A stretch of 64,000 nt of DNA from Epiperipatus broadwayi (Eukaryota > Onychophora > Udeonychophora > Euonychophora > Peripatidae), in assembly GCA_028023455.1 (NCBI GenBank), contig JAQFVV010006475.1:682001-746000 (forward strand), written 5' to 3'. This document shows positions 1-10,176 of this stretch, piece after piece (position 1 is the stretch's first letter; each line of letters begins with the position of its first letter). Position numbers and translations under genes: made by a program. Below the pieces are notes generated by a model. The model was not told the origin of the DNA. It ran no database searches and saw only the letters and a program-made list of their open reading frames with translations.

Positions 1-250
1 AATGTTTGCAACCCGAGCAGTCGCTCACTCAAGAAAGACGTGCATCTCGAACTTGCAACCAAAGACTTTTCTTGACCTGGACTACACACCCTTTCCACTT
101 CCCATTCCCTTTTCATATGTATCCTTCCTCTCTCACCATGTTGTTTTTGAATTTTCATTTTACCATATAATGACTTCTTTGTAAACCTTTTTCTAACTCT
201 ATTTGTATCTGTTTTTTGATAAATAAACTTTCATCACTGAGAAAAAAAAA
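1..250 (+). mobile_element. 3' tail of a retroposon, 5' part outside window
   Basis: The segment is less AT-rich than what follows. It ends in an AATAAA signal (222-227), a short TTTCATCACTGAG stretch and then a run of nine A (242-250), after which ordinary AT-rich DNA begins. This is the expected 3' end of a reverse-transcribed, polyadenylated element. A 60-codon open frame lies at 2-184, but it resembles no family I know and could be the last codons of an ORF or simply 3' UTR. The family is not identified. A host gene's last exon is a weaker alternative, because the A run is encoded in the DNA. Confidence 0.45.
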
Positions 251-2513
251 GCTTACAGTTGCAGAAAATGAAGATAAAATGGCAATTAGGTTAATCAAAT
301 GAAAGGGGTATTTTCCTCTTGTTACTTGAATATCAGTTGACTTCTAGACAACAGAGTATATTATTACTACCTATCATTTTATACTGTCATTACTTTATTT
401 TCTGAACCTGTAGTCAAGCAGAGATTTTAATAAATGAACATAATAATGAGATCTAAAAACTTCTCATTGACTATCGATTTGAAATACAAACAAGCTGTTT
501 TCTTTTGTGTTGAAGAAAAAAACATTTTTAAGAAAATATTTTTATATATTTAAAAATCAAATACATATCTTCAGTATAGATGTATTGTGTTTCCCATCCT
601 AATGATTAAAAAAAAATGTAAATAGTCAATATATTTAATATTTTTTAAAAAAAAGAACACTAATGATCTTATACATTACAATCAAAGAATTTATGAGAAA
701 TATCTAACAAAACAAACTTACTTTAATTAAAACTAAATTAATATTTAATGTAAAATGGAGGACCGATTCACTCAAGTTTGTAAAACTATAAAAATTTCTT
801 TTCATATTTTTTTTTGAGTCCTTTACAAAGCTTTTTTTTTTTTTACATCAAATGAGAAAAAAAAATAATGGTAGTTATCAAAAAAAAAAAACAATTTGTA
901 AGCCATAATTGACATTTCTAAAAAATTGACACTATGTGTGGTATACACAAGACAGATCTGTCTTAATATACACTTAATAACAATCAATCTTTACACTATC
1001 AACAATCTCAACATGTAGCCAAGCCTTGAGTAATTTTCTTTATTGTCTTAGTTTATATATACTTAATATTTTTAGGAAAAGAAGTCATTGGAAAATTAAT
1101 GTTAAATAAGTTGTAGAATTTTTTTTTAATATATTCCACATTTTATGAAGGCATTAAATGAAATTAATGAATATTTTGAAAATAAACATAGAAGCAAAAA
1201 AAAAAAAAAATGGAAAAAAGAAATCCTGATAAAACATTTTTCTAATGTGATAGAACAAGAAGAGATAATAATTGGGAGTAAGATATTCTTCTGTTACCAT
1301 ATTTAATTATTCATTTCATGAAGTGTTTAGAGAAGTAAATGATTAAGCATTTAAATGAATCATTATTCAATTAGATTTGATGGATTTTACAGAAATACTC
1401 TATTAGTATAGTGCTGTTGAAATCTTAAAAAAAAGAAAGGGGTTGTGAAAATATATTAGTGAAGCCAATAGTTAAAAATTAATCAGTGGATTGGATTATT
1501 GAAGTTTTGAAAGAGATTTGTGAGATAAAAAGAATGACAAATGTTAATGAAAATCTTAAAGAAACAGCTTTTTAAATTATGATTTGTTGGAGAAAATTAT
1601 AAGCAACAGAATGTCACAAAAGTAAATGGATTTAGGTGTCTGGCTTTGGGCAAATGATTCAAATATTCTTTGCACACAATTGCATATATATTATACAGAA
1701 TACTTAAAATTTCATATAATTGATATTTTTGATTTAGTGCCTAACGATTAACAAGTATTTGCTTTTACTTTAGGGATACAGTATTATCTTGGTTATATTT
1801 TTCATTATATTATTATTATGAATTAATGTTTTCATTTCTGTTAATTATTCAATTTCATGTGATGTAATAAAGTGCACCATTCTCATTTGTGCTTCTAAAA
1901 ACTTTAAAAAGTGTAAAAGAGACTGGTGCATTTCCTTACATTATTATTTATGAGGTAAATATAGAAAAAAAAACTAATTTTGATGATAGAATGCAATGAG
2001 GTTGAAATTGAAAATTTTTGTAAATATGTTTTTAGAATTAAAAGATTTTGCATTTTAAGCCAATGCACAAATGTTTCATTTATATGATCACTGTTATAGT
2101 AATGCAAATTTATTTTAATGGTCTATATGATGGAAGATTTTCTTGTAGAATACTTAGATATTTTGATTATTTTAACAATATTGCAATCATTAAATTGAAA
2201 TATATTTATATGCAGAATCATTTTTTATGAAATCCAAGACCAGCTTATTTTTAGAGTGATAATATTTGCATAGTCACCTGATATATTAACTGCTGTTTTT
2301 AAGACCATATTGCAGTGGTTGATAAATATATCAATATGTAAACTAATTTCATCTCTTAATCAGAAGAGGTTCAAACAGCCTTTAAATAGCACACTATAGG
2401 GCAAGAACAACAAAATAGAGAACATTTTCCTGGCTAGCCATATGCTAGTTGTTGAGAATGTTTTTCTCCCACTCTTCTTTTTTTATTTAGTTAAAGAATA
2501 ATATATATATATA
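251..2513. other. AT-rich DNA, nothing recognised
   Basis: Contains many A and T homopolymers and short AT microsatellites. Open frames are short, overlap on opposite strands around 1.9-2.2 kb and show no motif. I see no repeat longer than about 30 bases and no gene. Confidence 0.6.
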
Positions 2514-3253
2514 GTCAACAGATGGCATTCTACCAAAAACACCATCAAGCGTATGTTTACATAAACGTCAGAGCAAGCATTCACTATCTCTAACTTTAAT
2601 TCCACTTTCAGATCATGATTTCAAGCTATTTGCTATCATCAGTGAAAGACAGGAATAAGAAACTAGATCTAAACACAAACACTGAGCATTTATGAAACAG
2701 TTTCTATTCAGCTTGCAAGCGTGAATCTTTTAGACATGTAATGTCTTCAAACTCAGCATAGCAAGCCAGATAGCTATATGGGTCTGATATCAGTTCAGCA
2801 TCACCACATAGTAGAAGCCTCTGCAATATATATCATTGTTAGAAAGACCTCAAAGGTACATTTATGAAAAACAAAAAACAAGTTAAAAACTTGCTAACGC
2901 TTGTATTTATGTCAACAGATGGCATTCTACCAAAAACACCATCAAGCGTATGTTTACATAAACGTCAGAGCAAGCGTTCACTATCTCTAACTTTAATTCC
3001 ACTTGTTTTTTGTTTTTCATAAATGTACCTTTGAGGTCTTTCTAGCAATGATATATATTGCAGAGGCTTCTACTATGTGGTGATGCTGAACTGATATCAG
3101 ACCCATATAGCTATCTGGCTTGCTATGCTGAGTTTGAAGACATTACGTGTCTAAAAGATTCACGCTTGCAAGCTGAATAGAAACTGTTTCATAAACGCTC
3201 AGGGTTTGTGTTTAGATCTAGTTTCTTATTCCTGTCTTTCACTGATGATAGCA
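2514..3253. repeat. Composite repeat: 94-bp direct repeats plus 253-bp inverted repeats
   Basis: Two direct copies of a 94-bp segment beginning GTCAACAGATGGCATTC lie at 2514-2607 and 2911-3004 and differ at one visible base (GCATTC versus GCGTTC). Interleaved with them is a near-perfect inverted repeat: 2631-2883 pairs with 3001-3253, both 253 bp, with a few mismatches. The right arm overlaps the end of the second direct repeat. Both outer edges abut (AT)n tracts. RNA from either strand would fold into a stem of about 250 bp with a loop of about 117 bases. No coding capacity. The structure suggests two copies of one short element inserted in opposite orientations, or a foldback element; the family is not identified. 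Confidence 0.8.
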
Positions 3254-3398
3254 TATATATATATATATATTCACTAGAATAAAAACTACAAAATTTTAAA
3301 AAATGCCTGTATAAAATTAAAGATTAAAATTCTTTGCTATAGCTAGCTTCGGCGTATTCCGCCATCTTAAGTAGCAATACGTTAATATTTAAATATTA

Positions 3399-3896
3399 TC
3401 AAACTCTCACACCAGTAACGTTCCCACATGAATTACCTACTTTCCATAAATTGTGAATATTAACACAATGACACTGTTTATTCAACACATTATCCGTACT
3501 ATTTATAAAATAGGACTCCTTAATTCTTCTTTTCCTCAAATCATTTTCCATATGCAAAATAAAAACTCTATCAAAGCAGAATTCTCCATTACAACTCACA
3601 GCATGTTCTGCAAAAACAGATTTATACCTATCTGCAGAACGCAACTTATTATATAATAATTCATGCTCCCTAATCCTCTTTTTCAATGCACATTTGGTCT
3701 CCCCAATGTAACTATAACCACAATGACATAGCACTTTATATATAATATTACCTTTGCTGCTTTTATCAATAGAATCTTTGTCATTAATAACCAATCTTCC
3801 AGTATTTGCACCCACTTTAAATGCAACATTAAAATCAGCAGATACCAATGATGTAATCTTATTACAAACAATATCCTTTACATAAATGCTATCCAT
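3399..3896 (-). pseudogene. Penelope-like element GIY-YIG endonuclease domain
   Basis: A 165-codon frame overlapping the RT frame by 19 bases in another phase. It carries the GIY-YIG core: NIIYKVLCHCG followed by YSYIGET (61-67), then a conserved Arg/His stretch (KKRIREHE, 72-79) and a later Glu in KESYFIN. This is the C-terminal endonuclease typical of Penelope-like elements, which nicks target DNA to prime reverse transcription. It should be fused to the RT upstream, and the phase change in the A run explains the split. The 3' end of the element lies between 3399 and about 3290. I found no hammerhead ribozyme core (CTGATGA...GAAA) on the minus strand downstream of the stop. Confidence 0.9.
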
Positions 3897-4951
3897 TTTT
3901 TCTTTTCCATATTATCTCTTCTCCATCTGTTTCTATACTTATATAGTGCATATAAAATATTTGTCCTACTATATCCCACACCCAATAAATCATTCACATA
4001 TCTTTCAATATTAATCATTTTATCACTCTGAAATTTACATAAAACATCATTTCTAAAAAGAAATATTCTAAAACCAGCCAATTTATAGGTAAGTGGAACA
4101 TTTGAATTTGGAAGAACAACTCCTCTAATTGATAATGGTTTCAACATCATTTTATTATTAATTTTATTCCCTTCTCTCCATAAAATCAAATCAAGATATT
4201 TTACACTCTTCTCACTATCTTCAGAAGTAATAGTCCACGTTAATCGAGCAATATCATTTAATTTAATAAATAGTTTATGCACTATCATATTTGATTCTAC
4301 AATAAGCACATCATCCACATACCTAAAATAACTTTTAACACCGGTCATAAAATATTCTTTTAAAATCATCCCTTCATAATATGACAACACATAACTACAC
4401 ATAATTGCTGAAACAGGCAAACCCATAGGCCAACCTTCATCCATCATATACAACCGATCTTCAAATGTAGCTATCAAATTGTGATCAATAAATAATAACA
4501 AATCCTTTACAAACATACGATAAAACTTGCACACTCCTTTTTCATATAAAACTTGATCAATAATGTTAATAGAGTCCTTTCTTTTTATTGAACCATATAA
4601 CTCTGCAACATCCAATGCAAATAATTTATCATCATTATCCAAAACAATATTATCAATCTTTTTAACTAAATCAAATGAAGACCCAATTGTATAATCACCA
4701 AAACCCAATTCATCTTGCAAAAACTTTCCCACAAAAACTGCTGCATGATAATACACACATCCTCCAAAATCCAACATCAATCTAATAGGTAATTCTTCCT
4801 TATGCACTTTTAAATTTCCAAAAATCCTTGGCATAATTGCAACTGATGGATAAAGAGATAGATATAACTTTCTATCAAACACTTTCTTTAAGTATGGCTT
4901 AAGTATAGTATTAATAAATTTCAATCTCACTGTATATATATATACACACAC
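3878..4951 (-). pseudogene. Penelope-like element reverse transcriptase, 5'-truncated
   Basis: A 357-codon frame with Penelope-type RT motifs. GNLKVHKEELPIR (about residues 45-57) matches the family's KxHK...PxRP block. KLFALDVAELYGSI (109-122) is motif A, MGLPVSAIMC (176-185) motif B, YVDD (211-214) the catalytic motif C and VKYLDL (250-255) motif D. The N-terminal part of the family's RT is missing: upstream the frame runs directly into a TA/CA microsatellite near 4935-4955, consistent with 5' truncation. The frame ends in an A-rich stretch (3894-3902 on the plus strand as a T run), where a single-base indel separates it from the endonuclease frame. The element would copy itself by target-primed reverse transcription. 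The truncation and frameshift indicate a dead copy. Confidence 0.9.
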
Positions 4952-5029
4952 ACATTTATCAAAATATGCCAGATGGTTAGCTGGACTGACTATGGGATAG
5001 TTGACTGAAAGAAAAATTCTAAGCTTGAT

Positions 5030-5097
5030 TCAAATTCAACCAGGATTTAAATCCAGGTAACAGACATGTTAAGAGATTGCATTATCCTGAACTATGA
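5030..5097 (-). mobile_element. tRNA-derived SINE head, probable
   Basis: On the minus strand a stretch resembles a tRNA promoter region: TAGTTCAGGATAAT (5081-5094) resembles the A box/D arm, and GGATTTAAATCC (5043-5054) resembles the B box in a T-arm context. Spacing is about right for a tRNA. No full cloverleaf can be drawn, so this is not a functional tRNA gene. Its position next to the truncated Penelope element may be coincidental. Confidence 0.35.
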
Positions 5098-5512
5098 GTT
5101 TTTTAATATATAATATTATTTATTACTAAATATTTAAAATAAGTAAATGAACATATATAGTACTTGTGTGCACATTTAAGCTTAATTTTACATAACATTA
5201 TTTATTTATAAATTCAGCCATCACGATTCTTGATGGTATAAAATTAAGCAGCACTTTCATAATGAATACAATTAAAAAGAAAAAAGACCATTAGATTAAA
5301 CAAATAGAATACCATTAATCCATAATAACTTATTTAAAAATTTGTTTTCTAACAAAATTTTTAAGTAGATCTAATCTTTTATAATTAATAATTTTTTTTT
5401 GTACACACAATTTACAAGGAAAAAAATGGTACTTGAGTACTAATCCTGCAATACACTATTAGACGAGCTGGCCTTTTCACATTCGTATCAATCCGCTGAT
5501 AACTTCTATTTT

Positions 5513-5670
5513 TGCTGTGTACAAGCCACTCACTCGGCTTAACCATCAGGTAAATAGACAGCAGAAACCAAATGATTATACAAATAGTTTAATAGAATTA
5601 ACAGTCGGATAAATAATAGTACATATATATAGTTATAAGACAATTAAGTTTAACTTACGAACGCTGGCCA
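5513..5670 (-). repeat. 3' LTR of the first Gypsy element
   Basis: 158 bp, matching 7887-8043 except for one extra A (GTACAAGCC versus GTACAGCC). Read on the plus strand it starts TGCTGTGT and ends GGCCA, so TG...CA ends are present. It supplies the last residues (from MASVRKL) and the stop codon of the retrotransposon frame. Confidence 0.9.
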
Positions 5671-7585
5671 TGACGGCTGCAATTTTTTGAGGGTCGGGTC
5701 TTTTTCCCTTTTTTGAGATTATGTGTCCCAGGAATTTTAATTCAGTTGCCATCCAGATACATTTGTCTGCATTTATTTTAGCTCCGAAAGTACATAATTT
5801 GTCGCAAACTTTTAAAACTCGTTCACGTAATTCCTCTTCTGAATTGGCCACAACCAAAATGTCATCAAAATACGGTGTTACACCATCCAATTGCTGGAAC
5901 AGCATGTCCATTTTGGCCTGGAAAATATTTGGTGCAACCGTAATTCCATAAGGCAATCTATTATACTTAAACAATCCCTTATGTGTTGTAATAGTTAGCA
6001 ATTCTGATGTGCGTTCAGAAACTGGTATCTGGTGAAGTGCGGCCTTTAAATCAATTTTAGCATAGTGAGTTGCCTTTTGCATATTTGCCAGTATTTCTCT
6101 GACATTAGGCACAGGATACTGACTTTTAGTGAGGTTTTTATTTATTGTGGTCCTATAATCTCCGCAAATGCGAATCTGCCCATTTGGTTTAGTTATAACC
6201 ACGATTGGAGTCGCCCATTCTGTTTTCTCGACTGGCATTAATACACCCTTACTAACCAGATTTATCAACTCTTGTTCTACCTTAGTTTGCAGCGCAAAAG
6301 GAACTTTTCTGGGTCTGCAGATAACGGGGGTCGCGCCACCTTGTAGCTCTATGTTTATAGGCGTCGTAATAATTTTTCCCTCATCACTTTTAAATAATTC
6401 ACAATATTTATTTCTCATTTCTTGCTTAATAGCAACTTTATTTATTACAAATATCTCTATTCCCAAAGCATCGAACCATTCCCTACCTATAATAGGATTT
6501 AGACCGCCTTGTACTATATATAACGGTAGTGTTCGAACCTTACTATTTAATTCAATCTGAGTCATCACCTTCCCTAATATTTTCATACTATTTCCGCTAG
6601 CGTCTTTTGCCCTTAAACTTGTCTTCATTAATAAAGGAGGATTTTTTCGATTTTTCGCTACTTTCTCCCAGTCTTCAAGTGTCATCATTGGCACGCCTGC
6701 TCCGCTGTCAATTTCCATTTTTACTGGTGTCTTTAATAAATTAACTGTCAGCATAAACTGACTTCTGTATCCCATCTGTGTATTGTAAATATCACTTTTT
6801 ATTTTATTTTCGACTTTACAAGTTGGCGAGCTGCCACGATCCTTTTCTCCTTTATTTCGACATACTTTCTGCAAATGCCCAACTTTACCACAAGTCCTAC
6901 AATGCTCCTTATTATTTTTACACTTACGAGCCATGTGGCCTTTTTTTCCACAGCAATAACACACTATCTCATATATTTTGCTCTTAATAGGTTGGGACTT
7001 ATTTTCAGTTTTCCGAATATACGCATTACCATCATTTTTGTGGGTAAAATTTCTAAATTCTTCCGATTGGTCGAGTACTACTTCGTGGGCTACTCCCATT
7101 TTGGTTGCTTCGTCATACATTAACTCTCTTGAGGCCAGTAACTGCTGCCTAAGCCTATCATCTGACATGCCCCAAAGTAATTGCTCAAGCAGATTATCCT
7201 CTAAGGCATCGCCATAACTGCAACTTTTAGCAAGTTCTCTTAGAGCTTGATCATAATCTCGTATACACTCTCCCTTGTTTTGCCTTCGGTTTCTGAAGTG
7301 TAGTCTTGCGACATGCTTCGAAGGCTGGGGACTGAAAAAATTATTTAATTTCCCCATAACTACATTATGTCGCAAATTCTCTGGCTCTTCATGATCACAG
7401 AGTCTATTTGCTATTTCGATTACTTGTTGCCCGGCATAACACAATAACGTGGCAACTTTAATGGGGTCGCTTGTCGTACCATTAATCAAAAATAGTTTCT
7501 CGATTCTCTTAAGATAAATTGGCCAATCAAAAGGGTTATTAACATTGAACTTGTTAATTGTTACCTGAGGCACTGATGTCATCAT
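5633..7585 (-). CDS. Gag-protease-reverse transcriptase polyprotein of Gypsy element (RNase H and integrase lost)
   Basis: One 650-codon frame without stops. Residues 1-180 are gag-like, including LLWGMSDDRLRQQ (137-147), a motif common in these elements. Two CCHC zinc knuckles lie at 209-222 (CYCCGKKGHMARKC) and 229-242 (CRTCGKVGHLQKVC). The aspartic protease active site is DSG (293-295), with IIGREW further on. The Ty3/Gypsy RT follows: IDLKAALHQIP motif A (about 511-521), LPYGITVAP motif B (544-552), YFDDILV catalytic motif C (572-578) and FLGHII (618-623). At RPDPQKIAAV the frame leaves RT and its last dozen residues come from the LTR. The ATG at 7585 follows the leader and precedes a typical gag start. 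It packages and copies its own RNA in the cytoplasm; without integrase it would need help to insert. Confidence 0.92.
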   Translation of the reverse strand: MMTSVPQVTINKFNVNNPFDWPIYLKRIEKLFLINGTTSDPIKVATLLCYAGQQVIEIANRLCDHEEPENLRHNVVMGKLNNFFSPQPSKHVARLHFRNRRQNKGECIRDYDQALRELAKSCSYGDALEDNLLEQLLWGMSDDRLRQQLLASRELMYDEATKMGVAHEVVLDQSEEFRNFTHKNDGNAYIRKTENKSQPIKSKIYEIVCYCCGKKGHMARKCKNNKEHCRTCGKVGHLQKVCRNKGEKDRGSSPTCKVENKIKSDIYNTQMGYRSQFMLTVNLLKTPVKMEIDSGAGVPMMTLEDWEKVAKNRKNPPLLMKTSLRAKDASGNSMKILGKVMTQIELNSKVRTLPLYIVQGGLNPIIGREWFDALGIEIFVINKVAIKQEMRNKYCELFKSDEGKIITTPINIELQGGATPVICRPRKVPFALQTKVEQELINLVSKGVLMPVEKTEWATPIVVITKPNGQIRICGDYRTTINKNLTKSQYPVPNVREILANMQKATHYAKIDLKAALHQIPVSERTSELLTITTHKGLFKYNRLPYGITVAPNIFQAKMDMLFQQLDGVTPYFDDILVVANSEEELRERVLKVCDKLCTFGAKINADKCIWMATELKFLGHIISKKGKRPDPQKIAAVMASVRKLNLIVL

Positions 7586-7648
7586 TTTCTATTTTGCCTT
7601 TTTTTTTTTTTGAAAAAAAAAAATTTCTATTTCGCTACGAGATAACTA

Positions 7649-7732
7649 TTAAACACGCTTACTGAGACAAATTTTTATTAATACGCTTACTAAAACAAAT
7701 TACTGTTAATACGCTTACTAAAACAATTTTTC
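7649..7732 (-). repeat. Three 28-bp tandem repeats in the retrotransposon leader
   Basis: The plus-strand unit TTAATACGCTTACTAAAACA recurs with ACGCTT at 7655, 7683 and 7711, a 28-bp period. It lies in the untranslated leader between PBS and gag. Leader repeats in LTR elements can be regulatory or packaging sites, but here the role is unknown. Confidence 0.75.
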
Positions 7733-7860
7733 CGACTACCAATTCTATATTCACCCGGACTTCGATTCTCAATTTCCTTGTAGCTTTCTCTACGTTATAC
7801 AATTCAATTTGAATCCACTACTGTTTCTAAATTGCACCAGATTTTTCTACTGGAACGTAT

Positions 7861-7880
7861 CCTGTCAATTAACTGCGCCA
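7861..7880 (-). other. Primer binding site of the first Gypsy element
   Basis: TGGCGCAGTTAATTGACAGG read on the minus strand, six bases inside the 5' LTR end. It begins with the TGG expected to pair with a tRNA 3' CCA. The second Gypsy element at 46-50 kb has TGGCGCAGT at the same place, which supports the assignment. The priming tRNA is not determined. Confidence 0.75.
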
Positions 7881-7886
7881 ATTTTC

Positions 7887-8043
7887 TGCTGTGTACAGCC
7901 ACTCACTCGGCTTAACCATCAGGTAAATAGACAGCAGAAACCAAATGATTATACAAATAGTTTAATAGAATTAACAGTCGGATAAATAATAGTACATATA
8001 TATAGTTATAAGACAATTAAGTTTAACTTACGAACGCTGGCCA
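7887..8043 (-). repeat. 5' LTR of the first Gypsy element
   Basis: 157 bp with TG...CA termini, followed on the minus strand by the primer binding site. It is short for an LTR. A TATATATA stretch lies inside and could act as the core promoter, but no promoter is proven. Confidence 0.88.
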
Positions 8044-8705
8044 TGAAGGCATACAAAAAAACATAATTTAGACCGGTGAGGCCTGCAAAGTTCCTAGGTC
8101 CACTTTTTAACCTTCAGTGGTGGAATTCACTGGGTTTGTTCTGTTAGTTAAAACTCTTGACCTTCGTGTGCATTCAATGAGTTCTCTGCTACAAGTGCTG
8201 CTTAGTTGTTTTTTGTTCCTTTTTTCTTGTTAAGGAATGTTTCAGAAACCAATTAATTTTCAGCTATTGTCTACTTTTAGTAATCAGCACTTTTAATCTA
8301 GCTGCGTAATTAGTTTCTGATCTGAAGCTTATCTTTAATAGCGTACCAAATTTAATTACAAAATTCCTGTCTATTTCTTTTAATAAAACTTATTTTAATA
8401 AAACATTAATTATTATATACGTATAATTTTCTTTTAACAAAACATTATTATACACGTATATAGCAATTTTGGACCAGATTTTTTTGTGCAAAAAGTAACT
8501 TATACATGGATAATCTTGTACATGATATTTTTGCAAAGATTTACAAAGTTATCGGAAGGTTGACACGAATATGAAAAATTCCAGCAAGTCTAATTAGCAT
8601 ATTGCAGGACTAAAATTAACACACACTAAAAAATTGTAAACATATATATGATTTGCAGCAGTAATATTCAAACAACATTTTAAATCATAAATTTTATATC
8701 TTAAA

Positions 8706-9110
8706 ACACTACACCCCAGTGAAAATATATCAAATCAACTCCCCAATGTTAACTTTACATACAATCACTAAATTATAATTGCATTTAAAAATATTGATTT
8801 ATAAAAACAGATAAAATATACACATATGCTACTTTTCACTGTAATGAATAAGAGTAATTGATCGCGTTCAAACAACCAAATTGATGAAAATAGATGTCTA
8901 ATTAAAAACAACATTGCAAACCATAAAAACTATTTTATCTGCCCCAGTGAAAATAGATTGAATCAACTCCCCAATGTACATTACTTTTCAATAAAACAAT
9001 CACTAAATTATAATTTTTTATAAATAATACTTACAAACACAGGTAAAATATACATGTACGCTACTTAAACTGTAATAAATAACAAGAATTCATCACGCTT
9101 AAAAAAAACC
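8706..9110. repeat. Two degenerate direct repeats of about 235-bp period
   Basis: CCCCAGTGAAAATATATC...ACTCCCCAATGTTA followed by AATCACTAAATTATAAT occurs at about 8713 and again at about 8942 with CCCCAGTGAAAATAGATTG. A related segment (TTCCCAAATGTTACTTTC, TCATTAAATTAC) lies at about 57040-57085 in the other Merlin-like copy, so this is part of the element family rather than later insertion. Confidence 0.65.
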
Positions 9111-9239
9111 CAATTCAAATTTCACGTTACCATAGAAAATGGACACACCAAGTGGAAATTTTTTCGCCAAAATGTTTGCAAAGTGTGGCGAGATCTTTTC
9201 TAGAAAAATAGTAAGAAACGGAATTTTTTTGTAAAAAAA

Positions 9240-9660
9240 AAAGTAAACAAAACAAAAACAATAATTTGAAACGATAAAGAAATATAAATTATAAGAATTT
9301 TATTAGCATTTTTCATGCAGGGATGAAAAAAAATTCGAGAAAAATATTCATCAACCTATACTTTTTTATGTAAATTCGCAAAATAAAACAAAGAATTTTC
9401 CACAAAAAAGAAATTCTAACAATTTCATTACCGCTTTTCATGTAGGCAGAAAAATAAGTATAGATAAATATTAATAAACTTTTTTTTGTAAATACACACA
9501 ACAAAACAAAAAAAAGTAAACAAATCAAATAATTCAGAATAGTAAAGAAATATAAATTATAAGGCTTTTATTAATTATCACTTTTTATACAGGTGGAAAA
9601 AATGTAGAAAAATATTTTTATCAATCTATACTTTTTGGTAAATACACTAAACAGGACAAT
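9240..9660. repeat. Degenerate tandem repeats inside the Merlin-like element
   Basis: The block AAAGTAAACAAA...AGTAAAGAAATATAAATTATAAG...TTTTTATGCAGG-like...AAAAATATT..ATCAA.CTATACTTTTT recurs about every 150-280 bases (near 9241, 9420 and 9515), including GAAATATAAATTATAAG at about 9280 and 9547. No coding capacity; the plus and minus frames here are incidental. Confidence 0.55.
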
Positions 9661-9834
9661 AAAACAATGAAGGCATTCAATTTGGTAGTGGCAGCTTCCA
9701 AATTGTCATCATTTTGGACTATTTTCAAATACAAACACACACACACACACATTACTTAATGAAATTATGAAAACAAAATCAAAATACGAAAACTACTTAC
9801 ACTCATTAAATTTAAATCAAATGAACTGAATGCA

Positions 9835-10035
9835 AAAAAAGAATAATAATCAAAGTACGTTTTAAAAAAAAACAGATGTTTTCCAAGCACATTTTGAAAA
9901 AGACAAATGTTTTTGCAACTGACAACTATAAATAAGGCAAAATAATAACAATCAAAGTATGTTTTGGAAAAGAAATCACTGAAAAATATAAATAACGCAA
10001 AATAATAACAATCAAAGAATGTTTTGAAAAATTTA
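9835..10035. repeat. Short tandem repeats near the right end of the Merlin-like element
   Basis: AAATAATAACAATCAAAGTATGTTTTGG and close variants occur near 9840, 9940 and 10000. The last two are about 60 bases apart. They are subterminal repeats of the DNA element. Confidence 0.6.
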
Positions 10036-10176
10036 AATCATCTTTTCAGATCTTTTTCAATATACATTGCATGGTTTATTTTCTTTCAATTTGATATCAG
10101 CCCAAGATTACAGCAGATATGAAAAGTCTCCCATCTCTTCTATATTGCAGGATTAATACTCAAGTATCAAAAACAT

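Larger units (their letters stand above)
5513..8043 (-). mobile_element. Ty3/Gypsy-type LTR retrotransposon, internally deleted
   Basis: Bounded by nearly identical LTRs (5513-5670 and 7887-8043). Read on the minus strand it has, in order, 5' LTR, PBS, leader and a single open gag-protease-RT frame, then the 3' LTR. RNase H and integrase are absent: the RT frame runs directly into the 3' LTR and no polypurine tract precedes it. The LTRs differ only by one visible A, so the insertion is recent, and the deletion is either recent too or propagated in trans. No target-site duplication is visible (the flanks CTATTT and TGAAGG do not match). It sits inside the Merlin-like element just behind that element's left terminus. 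Confidence 0.9.
5428..10168. mobile_element. Merlin-like non-autonomous DNA element, interrupted by a Gypsy element
   Basis: The left end GGTACTTGAGTACTAATCC (5428) is matched in reverse complement by the right end GATACTTGAGTATTAATCC (ending 10168). The flanking octamers AAAAAAAT (5420-5427) and AAAAACAT (10169-10176) agree at 7 of 8 positions. Both ends and the subterminal TTTTCACATTCGTATCAAT...GCTGATAAC block closely match the element at 56754-58164, which contains a Merlin/IS1595-type transposase remnant and a perfect 8-bp duplication. After removing the Gypsy insertion (5513-8043) this copy is about 2.2 kb. I could not find transposase motifs in it, so it is probably non-autonomous. The stretch 8044-8470 does not match the other copy and is unexplained. 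Confidence 0.65.

Noticed and set aside
3256-3398. Hammerhead ribozyme at the Penelope 3' end
   Set aside because: Such ribozymes occur in this family, but no CTGATGA...GAAA core is visible on the minus strand here.
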